This document shows positions 31,101-34,374 of a stretch of 34,374 bases of DNA, piece after piece. The notes beneath the pieces were generated by a model. The model was not told the DNA's origin, did no database searches, and worked only from the letters and a program-made list of their open reading frames with translations. Source of the DNA: Pelargonium x hortorum (Eukaryota > Streptophyta > Magnoliopsida > Geraniales > Geraniaceae); NCBI GenBank assembly GCA_036897525.1, contig JAYMTJ010000090.1, forward strand, positions 1 through 34,374, given 5' to 3'. Each line of letters starts with the position of its first letter. The stretch's first letter is position 1. The translations under genes were made by a program, and so were the position numbers.

Positions 31101-34100
31101 TTCACCTCAATGTCATGGTCCCACAAAAAAAAAATATTGCAGAGGATAAAACCTCAAAATATTATTCATGTTAAGCCATCATTAAAAGAGTAAATAAATC
31201 ATAAAGCCAAGAAACAATAATGTGTAAGAAGATTCCTCAAAACGAGCACAAACCTTTATGAAATGGATGCATATGGTCCCTCTTCTCCCCTTTCTTCAAA
31301 GGTTGATTAACACCAAATATTTCAGAGAACCGCAGAATCACCATCCCATCTTCTATACACAAAATAGGCAGTGGTATGGAACATTTGCCATTTGCTGGCT
31401 CTTTTGTAACTTCAGATGCATCCTGTTGATCCCATCAGAGCAAGAAGTTGTCGAATAAGTTTATCATAGAATGATATCTTAAAACAGTAAACATTAAGAA
31501 CGCGGCATAATTTGAAACAACTTTGTGCGTTAAGCCATTAACACTGCTCGTTTGATAAAACAAAACAGAAGATAAGTTACAAAACATATATTGACAAACA
31601 AAATAGAAAATTACTACTCGAAAAATAGCAATTAAGGGCCAAATACAAACATGTACAAATAAGATGGTGCTGACTAAATAACTAATAAGCTAATACTTTG
31701 TTCTCCAATGCAAACCAACAAAAAGACATCTCAGTACAACTTTAATTGACTGGCCCATACTTCTTGGTCTTATCTTTCAATTTATTATTAAACCACAAAT
31801 GCCTAACATTCTCAGCAAGCTGATTGCAGTCTCTTGTCAATTTTTCAAAAATGTTAGCAACGTCTATGAGGTACGCAGATGAAATATAATGTTTTCATTC
31901 AACCCAAGAATTCAAACTATCAAAAAATAGTAACATAGAAAGCCAAAAATAACAACAGAACCTCCTTTTCCCTAAAATCATATTTAACCAACCTCTTGAA
32001 ATTCTTCAAAAGCCTCTTCCAAATCTTCAGTATCCAGAGAGTCAAGCTGTTGATCATCCTCAGTAAAATTCTCTTGTTCAGCGTGACACACAGCCTGGTC
32101 CCCTGAAAGCGAGACAACGTTCAATTTCAAACATATGGGGAAGTTGCGCTCATTGTACACGAACTGCTGAATGTTCCAAAACCAGGGAAAATATGAACAT
32201 ATTTAAAAATTATCTGTCTGCCATTATACATATAGCTAAGACTCAGAATCTGACATTTTCACTTCAATTTGATCGCCCCCACCACCGAAAATAAAGTAAA
32301 ATAAGGACTAAGCTCAGGTCATCCATCCACAATACAGTGATTACTCAAATATATAATTTTCATTGGGACAAACTGATCAAAACCAGGTACTATTGGAACA
32401 TACAACTAAGAAGCACGAGTAAAAAAGCATTTGTTGCTTCTTAGACAGTGCGCTTTACTGATGGCATATTCTACAATACTACAAACAAATTACAAAACAT
32501 TTGGGGAAAACATAGGAAAAAGCACAAGGTTCAATTCAGATTTTGTAAATACCCAAAGTATAGCAAGTTATATTTGGAAGTTCAATGCCACATGGGTGAT
32601 CATCATGACCTAGAGAAAAGGAAAAAAGGTACATAAACTAACACTTGCAATGCAGAATCTTCGTGGACGGTCTAAAAGATAGTGTACGATAATTTAAATT
32701 CAGGACAATCAATTAGTCAAAATATGTGGTGAGAAGTTCCCTCTGATCAAATATAAAATATTAGTGTCCATCACTACAATTTAAAACATATAAGCGTCAA
32801 AAATATAGAGTAGATCTACAGTAACCTGATAAAGAGAGAGCCCGAGCTTCAACTTTGGTATCTTCCGCCTGATGTTCTGTCTCAGGTTCCTCATCTTCAT
32901 CATAGTTTTCATCATCAAAAACAGAAGATGTAGCTCCCAGAGCAGACTGAGAAGCTTCAGTAGAAAAATATTCCTTCTTTGGCAGCAAGTAATCCTCCTC
33001 AGTAACAGCTTGAGTCTCTGGGCCCTCATACTGCTCATCGATATCTTCACAATCAACTGCATCTTCAGCCTTCTCATCGTAATCTAGCACCACATATCCA
33101 AATCAGCATATTTGGCAACACCCTATGTTGAACTTATATAAATATAAGGAGCACAGATCAAGTGTTAGCGAATTTTGAAATAAACTGAACCTCTTGCCAT
33201 CTCTCAAAGATCAAAGGAGGGGAAAAGAGCAAGGTATTTATTAAGTACTGGAAACTTCCAAATAAATATGTTAAAAAACTGTGCTGCTAAAACACTAACT
33301 GTGGAGCAATAGCTGCCACAAAACAACGAATTTAATCTCAAAATACTGTACTGGTGTACTGCATACATTAAAGAACTTCATGCCTCTAAATAATAATGCT
33401 TGACATCCAAAGGAAAACAATAAGGCAAAATGGCATTATAAACAAACTAGAAAAGATAAGTGAAAGTTTCGATAATTGAAATGATGATCCTAAGAGTGTC
33501 AAAATTGCATGAGATAGTCGCCCCGGCATAAAACATCACCTTGTTCAGCAGTATCAGCTGGTGTTTGTGGTGATTTTACTGACAACTGAAAGTTAAATCA
33601 GAGCATTAGCGTCATGAGAAAAAATAATTATATGTACACTAACCAAAATCAACACATGGACAAAGCACAAAATGCCATAATCATGTTCTTACGAGAAATA
33701 CAAAAACAAACTACGTATTTTAAATTTTCATACATCCATTTCTGTCAGAGAGTGACCCAGCTTGTCAGCAAGTGCAGCAAGATGCTCCTTTGCATCCTGA
33801 AAAACATATTAGGACTCTTAGCAGGAGGTTTATGGCGATAAACTTGAAAATAACTATAAATCATTTTACCACAATCTATTAACAGATAAGAATTATACAA
33901 AATGGAAAAAGGCGTGGGAATACTCAAAGAGTATTAAAAAAAATCATGTTCGGGCCTTTTTACTACTGTGATGTGGATTCTTGGACATGTCATCCAATTT
34001 TTACATAGAGGTGCCTCGTTGGACCCCCATCCAGCAATACAATGAGTTTGTTAGAGTCCTGAAGAAAGACTGGTCCCCCGGTGACAATAGGGAACACATA

Positions 34101-34374
34101 CACCGGTGACTCTGAAAAGTTATTACACGTGCATTTCCATTTGGATTTGTAAGTCATCTAGGTAAAGTATAGGTTTGTATGTGCTTGTAATGTTTGATTG
34201 TCTGTTTGCATGTATAATGACAAATATCCTGCATAAGATAAAGGAACAAAGAAGATCACCTCGTCAAGGTAATCAACATCAAGATCACCCGAGTTATCAA
34301 CATTTCCAAACATGAAACCCAGAAATCGGTTGCCCCCACCAGCCTCTTCATATTCCTCATCATCATCTGCAAAT
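18556..34374 (-). CDS. TAF1: Transcription initiation factor TFIID subunit 1 (TAF1), N-terminus cut by window edge
   Basis: Exons on the minus strand: 34374(partial)-34260, 33796-33734, 33585-33540, 33083-32826, 32102-31993, 31422-31254, 30997-29848, 29397-29195, 29091-28854, 25036-24700, 24150-23941, 23793-23701, 23573-23367, 23043-22837, 21919-21436, 21234-21035, 20914-20798, 20376-20320, 20224-19103 and 18915-18556 (stop TAG). All junctions are GT-AG and in phase, giving about 1,910 aa, close to the usual plant TAF1 length. The order is: an N-terminal TBP-binding segment (FLGFMFGNVDNSGDLDVDYL), acidic regions, the DUF3591 core with a ubiquitin-like domain before it, HAT-region motifs (GDPSGRGLGFSY), a CCHC zinc knuckle, an R/E/K-rich coiled coil and a single bromodomain. 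TAF1 is the scaffold of TFIID in the nucleus and binds TBP, core promoters and acetylated histones. One bromodomain and a ubiquitin-like domain are the plant pattern, whereas animal TAF1 has two bromodomains. I see no frameshift or missing exon. The edge sequence TTTGCAG may be the acceptor of the first visible exon. Confidence 0.97.
19103..19540 (-). other. Charged coiled-coil segment of TAF1
   Basis: The last third of exon 20224-19103 codes long runs of R, E, K and D with heptad-like spacing (MAEESVKRKARQDKRRWEDE, then RRRNAEKIRKEQERRFIEER and LEEQERIDELERYQEDIRLE), ending in K-rich and RR-rich stretches that could act as nuclear-targeting signals. It links the zinc knuckle to the bromodomain. 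Confidence 0.8.
20175..20376 (-). other. CCHC zinc knuckle of TAF1, split by an intron
   Basis: The motif CGACGQ ends exon 20376-20320, and VGHMKTNKNCPKYG starts exon 20224-19103, giving C-x2-C-x4-H-x6-C. The same knuckle (CGACG..GHM.TNK.CP) is present in animal TAF1. There it helps bind promoter DNA, and that role is carried over here by homology. Confidence 0.88.
22400..22728 (+). mobile_element. RTE-type LINE 3' fragment
   Basis: The plus strand carries the end of a LINE reverse-transcriptase frame: VAPIDDENLR, then in another frame RWFRHVQHINANALVWTDER. This is the RWFGHV..R..A.V...R signature that ends plant RTE LINEs. It then continues to a tail with GCCGGCCCCAA..TGGGACTA-like sequence and a TTTTGTTGTTGT end, typical of RTE elements. 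The frame is interrupted by an in-frame stop and a shift, and an A-rich insertion near 22530-22550 lies between the two signatures. It sits antisense in the TAF1 intron between exons 23043-22837 and 21919-21436. Confidence 0.68.
25123..25161. repeat. Compound (GT)n(GA)n microsatellite
   Basis: A GT run at about 25129-25142 passes directly into a GA run at 25143-25161, less than 100 bp from the acceptor side of the large TAF1 intron. Confidence 0.93.
25341..25618 (+). mobile_element. TRIM-like fossil (miniature LTR element), broken
   Basis: Small LTR-retrotransposon kin. The LTRs are about 73 bp (25341-25413) and 70 bp (25549-25618), both TG...CA and sharing ATCTATCAA.TTAA..TTTTA and TGAGTTG.TTTCTACA-type sequence. 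A primer-binding-site-like TGATATCAGAG lies at 25414, a purine-rich GTGAGGGAGTG lies just before the second LTR, and the internal region between the LTRs is about 135 bp and non-coding. The LTRs are strongly diverged, so the copy is old. No clear target duplication is seen. Confidence 0.7.
25619..28849. other. Unrecognised intronic sequence
   Basis: This is about 3.2 kb within the large TAF1 intron. The sequence is AT-rich, with a slightly different texture near 27.9-28.75 kb (more CG-containing phrases such as GTACGCGTTCCTACCGCGC). That could mark an old insertion, but I see no ends or coding remains. Confidence 0.35.
28854..29397 (-). other. Ubiquitin-like domain of TAF1 (two exons)
   Basis: Exons 29397-29195 and 29091-28854 code a beta-grasp style domain: MKIILKSLGAKGSKLHV, then SSVKAKASKKL, VKIVYLGKELDDQKSLA and NSLLHLVRTKIHL. 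It lacks the terminal diglycine processing site of true ubiquitin, as expected for a fused domain. It is followed by QKLPGENKSLRPPGAFKKK, the start of the strongly conserved TAF1 core. Confidence 0.88.

Noticed and set aside
1-34374. CRISPR arrays, bacterial-type operons, rRNA or tRNA genes
   Set aside because: None were seen. The tRNA-like boxes present belong to the SINE copies, and the microsatellites lack the spacer pattern of CRISPR arrays.

Overview
This window is nuclear DNA from a flowering plant, probably a eudicot. It is AT-rich, and its genes have many short exons with GT-AG introns, plant-type 5' leaders, and plant repeat families (Au-type SINE, Tourist-like MITE, RTE-type LINE, TRIM-like LTR fossils). 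The species cannot be named from the sequence. All three genes I can support lie head-to-tail on the minus strand, so they read from right to left.

From right to left: (1) TAF1, the largest TFIID subunit, fills 18556-34374. It is nearly complete, in 20 recognisable exons, and only the extreme N-terminus is cut by the window edge. It carries the TBP-binding N-terminus, the TAF1 core (DUF3591), a ubiquitin-like domain, a CCHC zinc knuckle, a charged coiled coil and one bromodomain. (2) A PolI-type 5'-3' exonuclease with an organelle-targeting N-terminus (OEX-like) spans 4447-16675 for its coding part, with a 5' leader exon near 17270-17480. It has 15 constitutive-looking coding exons plus a tandemly duplicated copy of one 54-nt exon. 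(3) A small gene for an 80-residue single-pass membrane protein is coded at 1176-1494, with an untranslated first exon near 3293-3500.

Intergenic DNA is short: about 1 kb at the left end (carrying a ~310-bp tandem repeat), about 0.4 kb around 3530-3895, and about 0.8 kb around 17480-18350. Most mobile-element remains sit in introns. These are two Au-like SINEs (1593-1765, 12369-12547), a Tourist-like MITE with TAA target duplications (6183-6360), LTR-type fossils (about 6378-7825, 9838-9935 and 25341-25618) and an RTE-type LINE tail (22400-22728).

The three genes do not form an obvious pathway: a general transcription factor, an organellar DNA repair/replication nuclease and a small membrane protein. 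The most unusual item is the exonuclease exon duplication at 10546-11691. Both 54-nt copies keep splice signals and the same phase, so skipping, alternation or inclusion of both would all keep the frame. A second item is a possible extra 3' exon at 3896-4012.
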